Positions 42,301 through 51,332 are shown, numbered from the stretch's first letter. The stretch is DNA of 64,000 bases from Hydrogenophaga sp040372165 (GCF_040372165.1 NZ_BAABWG010000001.1:930001-994000); one strand, 5' to 3'. The notes: generated by a model not told the origin, from the sequence alone. Made by a program: numbers and translations.

Positions 42301-42819
42301 TTACTCAATGCGCTGGAGTGTCTCGTCATAGAAATGGCGCGGATAGCCAGCATCGTCTGTGGAGTCGGACACATCGCCAAGGTACAGGGTATTGCCCTCG
42401 ACACGCATCACGAGCTTGCCCTCGTCCTCGTCAGACTTGCCGCGGAAACGGTCAGCTTCTTTGCCATCCACCGTAGACGTGCCCACATGGCTCATTTCCA
42501 GGTTGGTCAGGACGCGCCTGGTGGCCACGATCGGACCCGAGCAAGAGGTTCCGACGAAGCCGTAGATCACCACATCGCCCTTGAGCGTCTGGGCGTCGGC
42601 CTTCTTGAAGTCCGCCCGCATCTCAGCCGAGGCACTGCCGTCCTTGATGCACTCCGAGAGCCAGGAGCCCACGTATTTGGCCACCAAGTCTTCAGAGGTA
42701 TCGGCATCGATCGGATCGTCATCGCTGCCGCCACAAGCTGCCACCGACATGGCCATCGCGCCGGCCACCAGCCAGGCAGCCCAACGGGTATGTGTCTCCC
42801 TGCTTGTCAACATATTCAA
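42301..42819 (-). CDS. Small lipoprotein of unknown function
   Basis: This 172-residue protein has a lipoprotein signal sequence (WAAWLVAGAMAMSVAACGG) with a lipobox VAAC; Cys29 is the lipidated residue. The mature part is small and polar, begins with an acidic run (GGSDDDPIDADTSED) that would avoid inner-membrane retention signals, and contains 'KYVGSWLSECIKDGSAS' and two more Cys that could form a disulfide. ATG 42819 or ATG 42813 may start it. I do not recognise a family. Confidence 0.7.
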   Translation of the reverse strand: MNMLTSRETHTRWAAWLVAGAMAMSVAACGGSDDDPIDADTSEDLVAKYVGSWLSECIKDGSASAEMRADFKKADAQTLKGDVVIYGFVGTSCSGPIVATRRVLTNLEMSHVGTSTVDGKEADRFRGKSDEDEGKLVMRVEGNTLYLGDVSDSTDDAGYPRHFYDETLQRIE

Positions 42820-42952
42820 TACTCCTTCCAGCTTGTGCGTTTCAATGTCTCAACAGAGCATTTTGCACCGCAATGGCCTTCATGTGGAGTTCAAGTTGAC
42901 ACAGCAGGTAACTGCGACTTGTTCGCGCACCTGCCCGCAGCATCGAACGAAG

Positions 42953-43405
42953 TCAGCTTCGAGCCACGTCGATGGCGTCCTGGGTTGAGCGCAGGATGCC
43001 GCGAACCAGCGGGAACATCTCCCCGATGGCGTCGAGCAAACTTCCAACCGTGAAGCTGCACACCTCGAGCAGGTGGAGGTGGATCTCGCTCGTGGCACCG
43101 CTGTCCGGCGCCAACGACTGGCTCACGGCCTCGCTCAGCCCGTCAAGCTCCATGATCTTCAGGCGTGCAGGGGTCGACGTCTCCGTCATGCCCATGCGCG
43201 ACCAATACGCCAGCGCGACTTTCTCGACAAACTCGCGCTCCATGGACGCAGACATGACTTCGGAAACCCATGGCACGAGTGGGCTGAGATGGCCTTTGGC
43301 CGATTCATCTGCCAGCACCCTGTCCACCAGCCCCGTGGTTTGCTGGAGGCAGCGTGCCAACGAGGCTTTGAAGGTTTCGAACTGCTGATCGTCTTTTTGG
43401 CTCAT
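42953..43405 (-). CDS. Protein of unknown function
   Basis: This 150-residue, mostly helical soluble protein begins MSQKDDQQFETFKASLARCLQQ. It has a long amphipathic middle and ends in a weakly hydrophobic helix (SFTVGSLLDAIGEMFPLVRGIL). ATG 43405 has AGGGAA 7 bases upstream and is preferred. ATG 43501 would add 32 residues; an AAGGAGGG sequence inside that extension has no start codon at the right distance. No motif or family is recognised. Codon use is like that of its neighbours. Confidence 0.55.
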   Translation of the reverse strand: MSQKDDQQFETFKASLARCLQQTTGLVDRVLADESAKGHLSPLVPWVSEVMSASMEREFVEKVALAYWSRMGMTETSTPARLKIMELDGLSEAVSQSLAPDSGATSEIHLHLLEVCSFTVGSLLDAIGEMFPLVRGILRSTQDAIDVARS

Positions 43406-43617
43406 TTTGGATTCCCTGCAAGTGGAAGTGGATGCTCTGGGCCCTCCTTCTTGAATTCTTTCGTATTCATCAAGGAGCGATTCCTCGAGGTTTTTGCCCA
43501 TTGCATTGCCTATCGGCAGTTCGGCCGGCGAAATTGAACCTTCTCACTTCATGACCCGCTTTTCCGGCTTTTGGGCGCTGACAAAGCCAGGTGCCGCACA
43601 CCCGCGATAATCAGCGC

Positions 43618-44235
43618 ATGCGAATCCTTCTCGACTTCTTTCCCATTGCCTTGTTTGTGGCGGCGTACAAGATGCACGACATCTACATCGCCACGGCAGT
43701 GCTGATGGCCGCCACCGTCGTTCAGACCGGGGTGATGTATGTCATCGACCGTCGACTCCAGACCATTCAGAAGGTCACCCTGGGGATGATTCTGGTCTTT
43801 GGCACGCTGACGCTTGTGCTGCAGGACGACCGCTTCATCAAATGGAAGCCGACGGTACTGTACGGCGCCATGGCCTTGGTTCTGGGCGCGGCGCTGCTCA
43901 TCTGGAAAAAGAACCTGTTGCAGATGCTGCTTGGCAGCCAACTGAAGCTACCGGAGATCGCCTGGCACAGGTCAACCCTGATGTGGACCGCCTATTTCCT
44001 GTTCATGGCCGGCATTAACGCCTATGTGGCCGCCTACTATTCCACGGAAGACTGGGTGAATTTCAAGCTGTGGGGCTATGTATTCCCCATTGTTTTTCTC
44101 GTCGGTCAGGGGCTGTACCTTGCCAAGTACCTCAAGGATGACGAGGACAACGCCGACAGCAGCGGCCAGTCTCCCGACACCGCCAACGCTGGAGCCAAGC
44201 AGGCGCCGGCGAGCAGCAAAGGAGATGAATCATGA
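43618..44235 (+). CDS. yciB: Inner-membrane-spanning protein YciB (septation protein A)
   Basis: This integral membrane protein (205 residues) with five predicted helices begins MRILLDFFPIALFVAAYKM, the family signature. The segment DDRFIKWKPTVLYGAMALVLG is also conserved. YciB affects cell length, septation and envelope integrity. The C-terminal tail (about 178-205) is polar, Ser/Ala/Asp-rich and longer than usual. The start was placed at ATG 43618; the frame begins slightly earlier. It overlaps bolA by 4 bases (ATGA). Confidence 0.92.
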   Translation: MRILLDFFPIALFVAAYKMHDIYIATAVLMAATVVQTGVMYVIDRRLQTIQKVTLGMILVFGTLTLVLQDDRFIKWKPTVLYGAMALVLGAALLIWKKNLLQMLLGSQLKLPEIAWHRSTLMWTAYFLFMAGINAYVAAYYSTEDWVNFKLWGYVFPIVFLVGQGLYLAKYLKDDEDNADSSGQSPDTANAGAKQAPASSKGDES

Positions 44236-44543
44236 CGAGTCCGGGTTCAGCGACAGATAACGCCATCCCCTCGGCAGAGGCATTGACCAATGCGCTTGAG
44301 CGTGCCCTCTCGCCCAGCCGCCTCCAAGTACTGGACGAAAGCGCCGCCCATGCCGGCCACGCAGGAGCCAACGGGACCGGCTTTGGCACCCACTTCCGGG
44401 TCCGGATCGCCTCTTCCGCCTTCGAAGGCCTGTCACGTGTGGCTGCCCACCGGCTTGTGTATGATGCCTTGCGTCCATTCACGGACGCCGGTTTGCATGC
44501 GTTGGCCATAGAGGTGCTCCCCCTGAGCGCTCCTTCGACCTGA
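44232..44543 (+). CDS. bolA: BolA-family protein
   Basis: This 103-residue BolA-like protein has the helix-turn region RIASSAFEGLSRVAAHRLVYDALRPF and ends LHALAIEVLPL, matching BolA/IbaG. These proteins pair with monothiol glutaredoxins and may also act in transcription of envelope genes. The overlap with yciB and closeness to the parvulin gene are typical of Burkholderiales. A terminator-like hairpin follows at 44601-44626. Confidence 0.9.
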   Translation: MTSPGSATDNAIPSAEALTNALERALSPSRLQVLDESAAHAGHAGANGTGFGTHFRVRIASSAFEGLSRVAAHRLVYDALRPFTDAGLHALAIEVLPLSAPST

Positions 44544-44562
44544 ATCGGTGCCCTGATACGAT
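44534..44562 (+). promoter_or_regulatory. Possible promoter of the parvulin gene
   Basis: TTCGAC (44534-44539) and TACGAT (44557-44562) are 17 bases apart, overlapping the end of bolA. If active, its transcript would meet the hairpin and T run at 44601-44626 before the parvulin start. Confidence 0.35.
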
Positions 44563-44600
44563 CTGACACCATCCCAGAGCCAAGACTGGGGCACTATTTC

Positions 44601-44626
44601 GGGTTTGGTCGCTCAAACCCTTTTTT
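44601..44626 (+). terminator. Intrinsic terminator between bolA and the parvulin gene
   Basis: GGGTTTG (44601-44607) pairs perfectly with CAAACCC (44614-44620) over a 6-base loop and is followed by six T. It ends the yciB-bolA transcript or attenuates reading into the parvulin gene, whose ATG is 20 bases further. Confidence 0.78.
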
Positions 44627-44646
44627 CTGATTGCATGAGGACATTC

Positions 44647-45426
44647 ATGAAAGCTTCCCTGACCGCCATCGCAGCGGCCCTGCTGATTTCCGCCACCCCT
44701 TGGGCTGCTGCCCAGAACATTGCCATTGTCAACGGTAAGCCCGTGCCGACCTCACGCCTGGATGCTCTGGTGGCCCATTTCGAGAAAACCCGTGGGCCCG
44801 TGGACGACAATGCCCGTGAAGCTCTCAAGCAGGAAGCCATTCTCCGCGAAGTTTTCATGCAGGAAGCCGAGCGCCGCGGTGTCGCCAAGACCGCTGAATA
44901 TGCTCAGCAAATGGAGCTCGCACGCCAGGGCATCATGATCCAGGCGATGTTCGAGAACTACAAGAAGACCAATCCTGTCACTGATGAGGAAGTCAAGGCG
45001 GAGTACGACAAGTTTGTCGAAGCCAATGCCGGCAAGGAATATCGCGCCCGTCATATCCTCGTACCGACGGAGAAGGAAGCCAAGGACCTGATCGCGCAGA
45101 TCAAGAAGGGGGCCAAGTTCGAGGCACTGGCCAAGTCCAAGTCCAAAGACCCTGGGTCCGGCGCGAACGGTGGAGACCTTGATTGGGCAAGTGCTTCCAG
45201 CTACGTCACCGAGTTTTCCGAAGCCATGGTCAAGCTGGACAAGGGCCAGATGACCGAAGAGCCGGTCAAGAGCCAGTTTGGCTGGCACATCATCCGGGTC
45301 GATGACGTGCGGGAGGCGCAAATGCCCTCTTTTGACGAAGTCAAGCCCACCATCGCGGAACAGATGGGCAAGCAGAAGCTGATGGCTTTCCAGCGCGAAC
45401 TGGAAGAAAAGGCCAAGGTGGAGTGA
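44647..45426 (+). CDS. Periplasmic parvulin-type peptidyl-prolyl cis-trans isomerase
   Basis: This 259-residue folding enzyme has a cleavable signal peptide (MKASLTAIAAALLISATPWAAAQ, probably cut near residue 22-23), an N-terminal helical chaperone-like part and a PpiC (rotamase) domain at about 129-222 beginning EYRARHILVPTEKEAK and including GGDLDWAS. The C-terminus returns to a charged helix. It resembles PrsA/SurA-type outer-membrane-protein folding helpers with one isomerase domain. AGGA lies 7 bases before the ATG. A strong terminator follows the gene. Confidence 0.9.
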   Translation: MKASLTAIAAALLISATPWAAAQNIAIVNGKPVPTSRLDALVAHFEKTRGPVDDNAREALKQEAILREVFMQEAERRGVAKTAEYAQQMELARQGIMIQAMFENYKKTNPVTDEEVKAEYDKFVEANAGKEYRARHILVPTEKEAKDLIAQIKKGAKFEALAKSKSKDPGSGANGGDLDWASASSYVTEFSEAMVKLDKGQMTEEPVKSQFGWHIIRVDDVREAQMPSFDEVKPTIAEQMGKQKLMAFQRELEEKAKVE

Positions 45427-45475
45427 TCCATCCACGCCGGCATTCGTGCTGAATGCCGCAGCCGAAAGCCGAAAA

Positions 45476-45504
45476 AGGGCGCCACTGATGTGGCGCCTTT
45501 TTTT
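45476..45504 (+). terminator. Intrinsic terminator of the parvulin gene
   Basis: GGCGCCAC (45478-45485) and GTGGCGCC (45490-45497) form a perfect 8-bp stem with a TGAT loop, followed by seven T. A run of five A precedes it, so it could also work on the other strand. It lies about 50 bases after the stop. Confidence 0.9.
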
Positions 45505-45588
45505 CATGTCGTTTTGCTGGACAATGCGGCATGAGCAGGCGAACCTCGCCACCGCACGACTCCAACCTTGACCCTGTCATCAATCGCC

Positions 45589-47013
45589 ATGGACGGAAAC
45601 GCCACCCCCTCGGTACACGAAGCAGCCCGCACCAGCAGAATCGGACTGGACTGGAGCCGTGCTGTCCAGTTCCTTATGGACGAACAACAGTTGTTTCGCG
45701 CCCGAAACCCTCTGTCGGAGCAAATGGCCACAAGGGCGCGAGGGCACTTGTTGTTTGGCGTGCCCCTTCATTGGATGAACGACTGGGGCACTCCGTTTGC
45801 CCTGCATGTGGCAAAGGCCAAGGGGGCGGTGGTGACCGACGTCGATGGACATGAGCTCATCGACTTCTGCCTGGGCGACACGGGCGCCATGTTCGGCCAC
45901 TGCCCGGAACCTGTCGCACGGGCATTGGCCAGCCAGGGAGCGAAAGGGCTGACGACGATGCTCGCCACTGAAGACGCCGGCGTGGTCGGCGAGCTACTGG
46001 CCGAGCGCTTTGGCTTGCCTTTTTGGCAGTTTGCGATGAGTGCCACAGATGCCAACCGCTACCTTCTGCGTTGGGTCCGGGCCGCCACAGGCCGGAAAAA
46101 GCTGCTGGTTTTCAACGGCTGCTACCACGGGACGATCGAAGACGTCTTCGTGGACCTGATCGATGGCCGCCCGCACCAGCGGGACAGCCTGCTGGGTCAG
46201 GTTCATGACCTCCTCGAACACACAGTTGTCGTGGAATTCAATGACCTGGCAGGCTTGGAGCGTGCTTTGCAGGGAGGCGATGTGGCGTGCGTGCTGGCCG
46301 AGCCGGTGATGACCAACATCGGTATGGTCCTGCCGGCAGAAGGTTTCTGGGACGCTGCGCAAGAAGTCATCCGCCGCCACGGCACGCTGCTCATACTCGA
46401 CGAGACCCACACCATCAGCACCGGCCCGGGTGGTTACGGGCGCGAACACGGCATCCGCGCGGATGCCGTCGTCATGGGCAAACCACTGGGCGGCGGCGTA
46501 CCCTGCGCGGCCTACGGCATGACTGCTGAACTGGCACAACGCGCCGCCAGTGCCAAACAGAAAGCGCCACCCGGACACAGCGGCATTGGCACCACACTGA
46601 CCGGCAACATGCTGGCCTTGGCCGCCATGCGAGCCACGCTCAGCGAAGTCATGACGCCCAAGGCCTATGAAGGCATGAACCAGCAGTCCTGTCGGCTGGC
46701 AGACGGCTTGCGTCAGCTGATCGCCAAGCGTCGGCTTCCGTGGTGTGTGACACAGGTGGGTGCGCGGGTGGAATTCCAGTTCTGCGAATCTCCTCCGATG
46801 AGCGGTGCGGAAGCTGGCGAGGTTCTGGACGGCACGCTGGAGCACATCATTCACTTGGGCCTGCTCAATCGGGGCGTGATGATCACCCCGTTTCACAACA
46901 TGTTGCTCGTTTGCCCGCAAACCACTGAGGCTCATGTCAACCGGCTGTTGGACGCCCTTGATGACGTGGTATCCCACCTCCTGCCAGAGTCCCTCATTGC
47001 CGAAGGATCATGA
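45589..47013 (+). CDS. Class III aminotransferase (glutamate-1-semialdehyde-aminomutase-like)
   Basis: This 474-residue PLP enzyme has the cofactor Asp271 in LILDETHTIS and the Schiff-base Lys298 in VVMGKPLGGGVP. The N-terminal DVDGHELIDFCLGDTGAMFGH segment is as in glutamate-1-semialdehyde aminomutase and related omega-aminotransferases. HemL proper is about 430 residues; the extended N-terminus and the divergent motifs suggest another substrate. ATG 45589 was chosen (a slightly earlier in-frame start exists). The neighbours give no pathway. Its last 6 bases overlap the convergent DUF1624 gene. Confidence 0.82.
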   Translation: MDGNATPSVHEAARTSRIGLDWSRAVQFLMDEQQLFRARNPLSEQMATRARGHLLFGVPLHWMNDWGTPFALHVAKAKGAVVTDVDGHELIDFCLGDTGAMFGHCPEPVARALASQGAKGLTTMLATEDAGVVGELLAERFGLPFWQFAMSATDANRYLLRWVRAATGRKKLLVFNGCYHGTIEDVFVDLIDGRPHQRDSLLGQVHDLLEHTVVVEFNDLAGLERALQGGDVACVLAEPVMTNIGMVLPAEGFWDAAQEVIRRHGTLLILDETHTISTGPGGYGREHGIRADAVVMGKPLGGGVPCAAYGMTAELAQRAASAKQKAPPGHSGIGTTLTGNMLALAAMRATLSEVMTPKAYEGMNQQSCRLADGLRQLIAKRRLPWCVTQVGARVEFQFCESPPMSGAEAGEVLDGTLEHIIHLGLLNRGVMITPFHNMLLVCPQTTEAHVNRLLDALDDVVSHLLPESLIAEGS

Positions 47014-47757
47014 CAGCTGCAGACCCAGCCAGAGACACCCGATCATGATTGGCTGGTGAAGCAGGTAGTAGGTCAGACTCCACCTGCCCATGACCGCCAG
47101 AGGTGAGGTGATGCTGCCAGCCCCTTGTCCACCCAGCCATTGCGGCTGATGCCGCAAGATCCACTGCCCCGCCGCCATCCCCCACCATATGGCGGCCAGC
47201 CACGGCAGCAGTGGAACATAGTCTTCTGTGACCGGCTTGTGTGTGACCCATCCGAGCCAGTTCAGCATCGGCCCGTCAAAGAGGTCTCTCCAGCTGCTGT
47301 TTTCCAGTGCGAGAGGGGCATACCTGGCCGCAGCGACACACCCGGCTCCCGCCAGCCAGAGCCACTGACCCCAATGCGCGGTCAGCCTGACGACGATCAG
47401 CATCACGGCTATCCCATGCAATACCCCGAAGAAAATGAAACTCCTGGGGAACATCACCATGGTAGCCAGCGTCACCAGCATGGCGGCACCGGCCACCTGC
47501 CACCACCGGCGCCAGAACCGCGCCCAGCCCTGACCTTGTTCCAGGGCAACGGCCTGTGACAGTCCGGCCGTGAACAGAAATGTTCCCAGAATGATGGTTC
47601 GTTGCGTGGTCCAGAAAGGGTCGCCGAAGATGTCCTGCTCGATCAGGCCGAAGTAATCCAGGTCGTAGCAGAAATGGTAGACCGTCATCCAGACCATGGC
47701 CAGCGCACGCAGGATGTCTATCCGGTCAAAGCGCTCCTTGACGCGAGGAAGACTCAT
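47008..47757 (-). CDS. DUF1624-type integral membrane protein
   Basis: This 249-residue protein begins MSLPRVKERFDRIDILRALAMVWMTVYHFCYDL, the DUF1624 (heparan-alpha-glucosaminide N-acetyltransferase-like, catalytic) signature with its RxDxxRxxA…YHF pattern. It has about six to seven membrane helices. Relatives of this fold move acyl groups across membranes; the acceptor here is unknown. The start overlaps the stop of the hydrolase gene as ATGA, so they are co-translated. Confidence 0.82.
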   Translation of the reverse strand: MSLPRVKERFDRIDILRALAMVWMTVYHFCYDLDYFGLIEQDIFGDPFWTTQRTIILGTFLFTAGLSQAVALEQGQGWARFWRRWWQVAGAAMLVTLATMVMFPRSFIFFGVLHGIAVMLIVVRLTAHWGQWLWLAGAGCVAAARYAPLALENSSWRDLFDGPMLNWLGWVTHKPVTEDYVPLLPWLAAIWWGMAAGQWILRHQPQWLGGQGAGSITSPLAVMGRWSLTYYLLHQPIMIGCLWLGLQLS

Positions 47758-48503
47758 CCCTGCGCGCCCACCTTGAGCAGCAAGCTGGCCAGCTCTTCTG
47801 GACGATTGATCATGGGGTCGTGCCCGCAGTTCATCTCGAAGACCTGCCAACCAGGCTCCTGACGCACCCGGACGCGTGATGCATCGATGGTCGCCAAGGG
47901 TGGATTGGTGCAGTCGATGAAGGTGCGTGGCATTTTGGCCACCCGCCCGGCATCGAAATCCAGGCTGTCCTGATACAGCCGGAACGGTTGGGGCGTCTGG
48001 CGGCGATTGACCCAATCCCGGTCCGCTCCCTCCAGCCCAAACACACTGGCATCGGGCGGCGGAAAGCTCAGGCCGTCGGTGGCTTTGGCTTCCTCGATCC
48101 GGGCAGCGACCACTTCTGGCGGGTGTGGGCTGCTCCAGCTGCCCCCTGGGTCAGGGATACCGGCATCCAGATACACCAGGTGGCGCAGAATGCCCGGGCT
48201 GCGTTGCTCGAGCTGATCGGCCACCAAGGTGATGACGTTGCCGGCATAGCTGTGGCCGACCAGGACCACACTTGAAAGCTCCTCTGCCTCAATGAGCCCC
48301 AAAACATCGTCGACATGGGTCTGCACGCGAATATCGCGGCTCATCAGGTGCGCGCGCTCGCCCACACCGGTCAGTGTGGGCGCGTAGGCGTCATGTCCTT
48401 GCGCCAGAAGCAGGGGTAGCACCCGCTTCCAGCACCAGCCACCGTGCCAGGAGCCATGCACCAGCACAAATGCCGGTTTTGCGGTGGATGGGGCTGCGTT
48501 CAT
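47754..48503 (-). CDS. Alpha/beta-hydrolase, hydroxynitrile-lyase/salicylate-esterase-like
   Basis: This 249-residue alpha/beta-hydrolase has HGSWHGGWCWKRVLP (16-30), the nucleophile Ser85 in VGHSYAG and a late GHDP histidine motif (NCGHDPM). The pattern belongs to the EstC/hydroxynitrile-lyase-like group, whose bacterial members are mainly esterases of unknown substrate. There is no signal peptide. ATG 48503 was chosen over one 6 codons upstream. It overlaps the DUF1624 gene by 4 bases and is divergent from the U32 gene. Confidence 0.83.
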   Translation of the reverse strand: MNAAPSTAKPAFVLVHGSWHGGWCWKRVLPLLLAQGHDAYAPTLTGVGERAHLMSRDIRVQTHVDDVLGLIEAEELSSVVLVGHSYAGNVITLVADQLEQRSPGILRHLVYLDAGIPDPGGSWSSPHPPEVVAARIEEAKATDGLSFPPPDASVFGLEGADRDWVNRRQTPQPFRLYQDSLDFDAGRVAKMPRTFIDCTNPPLATIDASRVRVRQEPGWQVFEMNCGHDPMINRPEELASLLLKVGAQG

Positions 48504-48614
48504 GGTCAATCTCCGGGACAATACGGGTTTGGGGATGCGCTCCCCGACTCACCGATTTTGCCTTGTCTGGCACCCGCCCTCCTCTGCTGCCATTTCCTTG
48601 CCCTCTCGCCGCCC

Positions 48615-50591
48615 ATGCTGCCTCATCAAATTGAACTGCTATCGCCAGCACGCACGGCGGACATCGGCATCGAAGCCGTGAACCACGGCGCGGATGCTGT
48701 CTACATCGGTGGGCCTTCGTTTGGTGCCAGGGCCACAGCAGACAACAGCGTGGAAGACATCGCGCGGCTGGTCATGCACGCCCACCGCTTCAACAGCCGA
48801 GTCTTTGTCACCATCAACACGATTCTTCGTGACGACGAACTCGAACCTGCCCGGCAACTGGCATGGCAGCTCTACGACGCGGGCGTCGATGCGCTGATCG
48901 TTCAGGACATGGGCCTGCTGATGCTGGAGGACTTTCCGCCCATCCAGCTGCACGCCAGCACACAAACCGACATACGAACGCCAGAGAAAGCCCGGTTCCT
49001 GCAGGATGCGGGCTTCTCGCAGATCGTGCTGGCGCGGGAGCTGACCTTGCAGCAGATCGAGGCCATTCGCGCTGCCACTGACCCGGATCGCTGCATTCTG
49101 GAGTACTTCGTGCACGGCGCCTTGTGCGTGGCCTACAGCGGTCAGTGCTACATCAGCCATGCCCATACCGGACGCAGTGCCAACCGTGGCGACTGTTCCC
49201 AGGCCTGCCGCCTGCCCTACGAGGTCAAGGACAGCCAGGGGCGGGTCGTGGCTCACGACAAGCACGTCCTGTCCATGAAGGACAACAACCAGTCGGACAA
49301 CCTTCGGGCACTCATCGACACGGGTGTGCGCAGTTTCAAGATTGAAGGCCGCTACAAGGACATGGCCTACGTCAAGAACATCACGGCCCACTACCGGCTG
49401 CTGATTGACGAAATTCTGGCGGAACGACCAGAGCTGGCCCGCGCCAGCAGCGGCCACACCAGGTTTGCCTTCACGCCCGACCCGGACCAGAACTTCAACC
49501 GCGAGTTCACAGACTATTTCACCAATGGGCGCCAGGTCGACATTGGCGCCTTCGATACGCCAAAGAACCCCGGCCGCCCGATCGGCTGGGTAACGCAGCT
49601 CGGCGCGAATTTTGTCGAACTGCAGTGCGAGGACCCTGCCACTGTTTTGCACAACGGCGATGGCCTTTGCTACCTCGACCTGCAAAAAGAGCTCGTTGGC
49701 CTGCAAGCGAACCGCGTCGAAGCCCTGGATGAAGCCGCTGGCCTTTGGCGCGTCTTCCCCAAGGACCCGATGGCCAGTTTCAAGGATTTGCGAAAGAACA
49801 CGCAGATCAACCGCAACCGCGACATGGACTGGGTGCGTGGGCTGGACAAGAAGTCATCCGATCGGCACATCGGGGTCTGGGCGGACCTGGTCGAAACCGA
49901 CACGGGCCTGTCGCTCACCCTCACTGATGAGGACGGTCACACTGCCACGGCCGACATCACGGGTTCGCTGGACGACGCGCGCGACACAGCACAAGCCGAA
50001 GCCAAATTGCGTCAAAGCCTGGACCGATTTGGAGGCACCCTGTTTGAGCCACTGGACATCCGGCTGCAACTGCGCGGCCCACGCTTTGTGCCCGCTTCGC
50101 AACTCAATGCTCTGCGCCGAGAAGCCGTTGCCGCGCTTGAAGCCGCACGCGCTGAGCAATGGCAACGCCTGGAACGAGCGCCAGCCACTGAACCACCGGC
50201 ACCCTACCCTGAGGACTCGCTGACCTATCTGGCCAATGTGTACAACCACAAGGCCCGCGACTTCTATGCCGCTCACGGGGTCAAGGTGATCGATGCCGCC
50301 TACGAAAGCCAGGAAGAACATGGCGAGGTGAGCCTCATGATTACCAAGCACTGCGTCCGCTTCAGCTTGAGCCTGTGCCCTAAACAGGCCAAAGGCGTGA
50401 CGGGCGTTCAGGGAACCGTGCGAGCCGAGCCACTTCAACTGATCAACGGCAAGGAAAAGCTCACGCTTCGTTTTGACTGCAAACCCTGCGAAATGCACGT
50501 GGTGGGCAAGATCAAACGCGGCGTTATCAATGCGCCAGCCGCCGTGCCCATGACCTTCTACAGACAGCGACCAGCCGCCTCAAAGGCCTGA
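48615..50591 (+). CDS. rlhA: U32-family protein, RlhA-like (23S rRNA C2501 hydroxylation)
   Basis: This 658-residue U32 protein starts MLPHQIELLSPARTADIGIEAVNHGADAVYIGG. The family signature is EYFVHGALCVAYSGQC followed by GRSANRGDCSQACRLPY, which supplies the cysteines expected to hold a cluster. The long C-terminal part after residue 330 and the overall size match E. coli RlhA (YdcP) rather than the shorter TrhP/UbiU types. RlhA hydroxylates C2501 of 23S rRNA; that function is inferred from family length. The frame is open upstream of 48615 without conservation. Confidence 0.85.
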   Translation: MLPHQIELLSPARTADIGIEAVNHGADAVYIGGPSFGARATADNSVEDIARLVMHAHRFNSRVFVTINTILRDDELEPARQLAWQLYDAGVDALIVQDMGLLMLEDFPPIQLHASTQTDIRTPEKARFLQDAGFSQIVLARELTLQQIEAIRAATDPDRCILEYFVHGALCVAYSGQCYISHAHTGRSANRGDCSQACRLPYEVKDSQGRVVAHDKHVLSMKDNNQSDNLRALIDTGVRSFKIEGRYKDMAYVKNITAHYRLLIDEILAERPELARASSGHTRFAFTPDPDQNFNREFTDYFTNGRQVDIGAFDTPKNPGRPIGWVTQLGANFVELQCEDPATVLHNGDGLCYLDLQKELVGLQANRVEALDEAAGLWRVFPKDPMASFKDLRKNTQINRNRDMDWVRGLDKKSSDRHIGVWADLVETDTGLSLTLTDEDGHTATADITGSLDDARDTAQAEAKLRQSLDRFGGTLFEPLDIRLQLRGPRFVPASQLNALRREAVAALEAARAEQWQRLERAPATEPPAPYPEDSLTYLANVYNHKARDFYAAHGVKVIDAAYESQEEHGEVSLMITKHCVRFSLSLCPKQAKGVTGVQGTVRAEPLQLINGKEKLTLRFDCKPCEMHVVGKIKRGVINAPAAVPMTFYRQRPAASKA

Positions 50592-50603
50592 GGGCACAAA
50601 CTG

Positions 50604-51332
50604 TCAGCCTCGCCAACGCCTGAACAAGTAGGCAAACGCGAGGAAGATGAGTGAGCCCAAAGCCAGTACAGCCCTCGGGTTTGTCGGCTCTTCCGGCGGG
50701 GCATTGGCGGATGCGAAGACATCCAGGTATTTGGCAGGAATTTCCCCCTGGCCCATCGTGGCCTGTAGCACCAGGGGATAAACGTTGCCTTCATGGCCTT
50801 TCACAGTGACCCGATAGACAAGATCGCGGCGATTGGCCGCCGGGTAACGGAACGCATAGGTTCGCCCCAGTGCTTTCCCCCCTCCCTTGGCGTATGTCCG
50901 CATCGCGCGGGAAAGTGCAACGCCCATACGCTCCTCGAGTTCGCTCTCAGGGAGCTGTTCGAGACTGGTTTCCAGCTCTGCCTTGAGCTTGTCCGACCTG
51001 GGCAAGGTATTTTCTTCGCTGGCCTCAAGCGTGAGATGGCGCGGAATCAGTACAGGAACCGGCAATGAGTCCGGAAACATCTCAACGCTGACCTTGCCTT
51101 GCGGTGTGTCGCTGTCGGACAGGGCGATCAGCGAAATGGACACCCAGAAGCCCTCATCAGCCACCAGCGTGCTGGTCCGCAGGCTGATTCGCTGCTCGTC
51201 CGCCAAGGGGACCAGAACCTTCTCTTCGCTCACGACGCCGGCATTGGCCGTGATCGATGCCAGCGCCAGCAACGCCCCTGTGGTCGCCCGGCGGGATGAA
51301 ATGCCGAGCCAACTGGCCCATGCTGATGTCAT
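50604..51332 (-). CDS. Exported protein with C-terminal membrane anchor, unknown function
   Basis: This 242-residue protein has an N-terminal signal-like segment (RRATTGALLALASITANAG, about 14-32), a beta-rich middle (strands such as KVLVPLADEQRISLRTSTLVADEGFWVSISLIAL) and a Glu-rich helix near 115-135. Its tail is PPEEPTNPR, then the hydrophobic AVLALGSLIFLAFAYLF, then RRWRG. This Pro-rich + helix + Arg layout looks like a C-terminal sorting or tail-anchor signal. It converges with the U32 gene at a 12-base gap. I do not recognise the family. Confidence 0.68.
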   Translation of the reverse strand: MTSAWASWLGISSRRATTGALLALASITANAGVVSEEKVLVPLADEQRISLRTSTLVADEGFWVSISLIALSDSDTPQGKVSVEMFPDSLPVPVLIPRHLTLEASEENTLPRSDKLKAELETSLEQLPESELEERMGVALSRAMRTYAKGGGKALGRTYAFRYPAANRRDLVYRVTVKGHEGNVYPLVLQATMGQGEIPAKYLDVFASANAPPEEPTNPRAVLALGSLIFLAFAYLFRRWRG

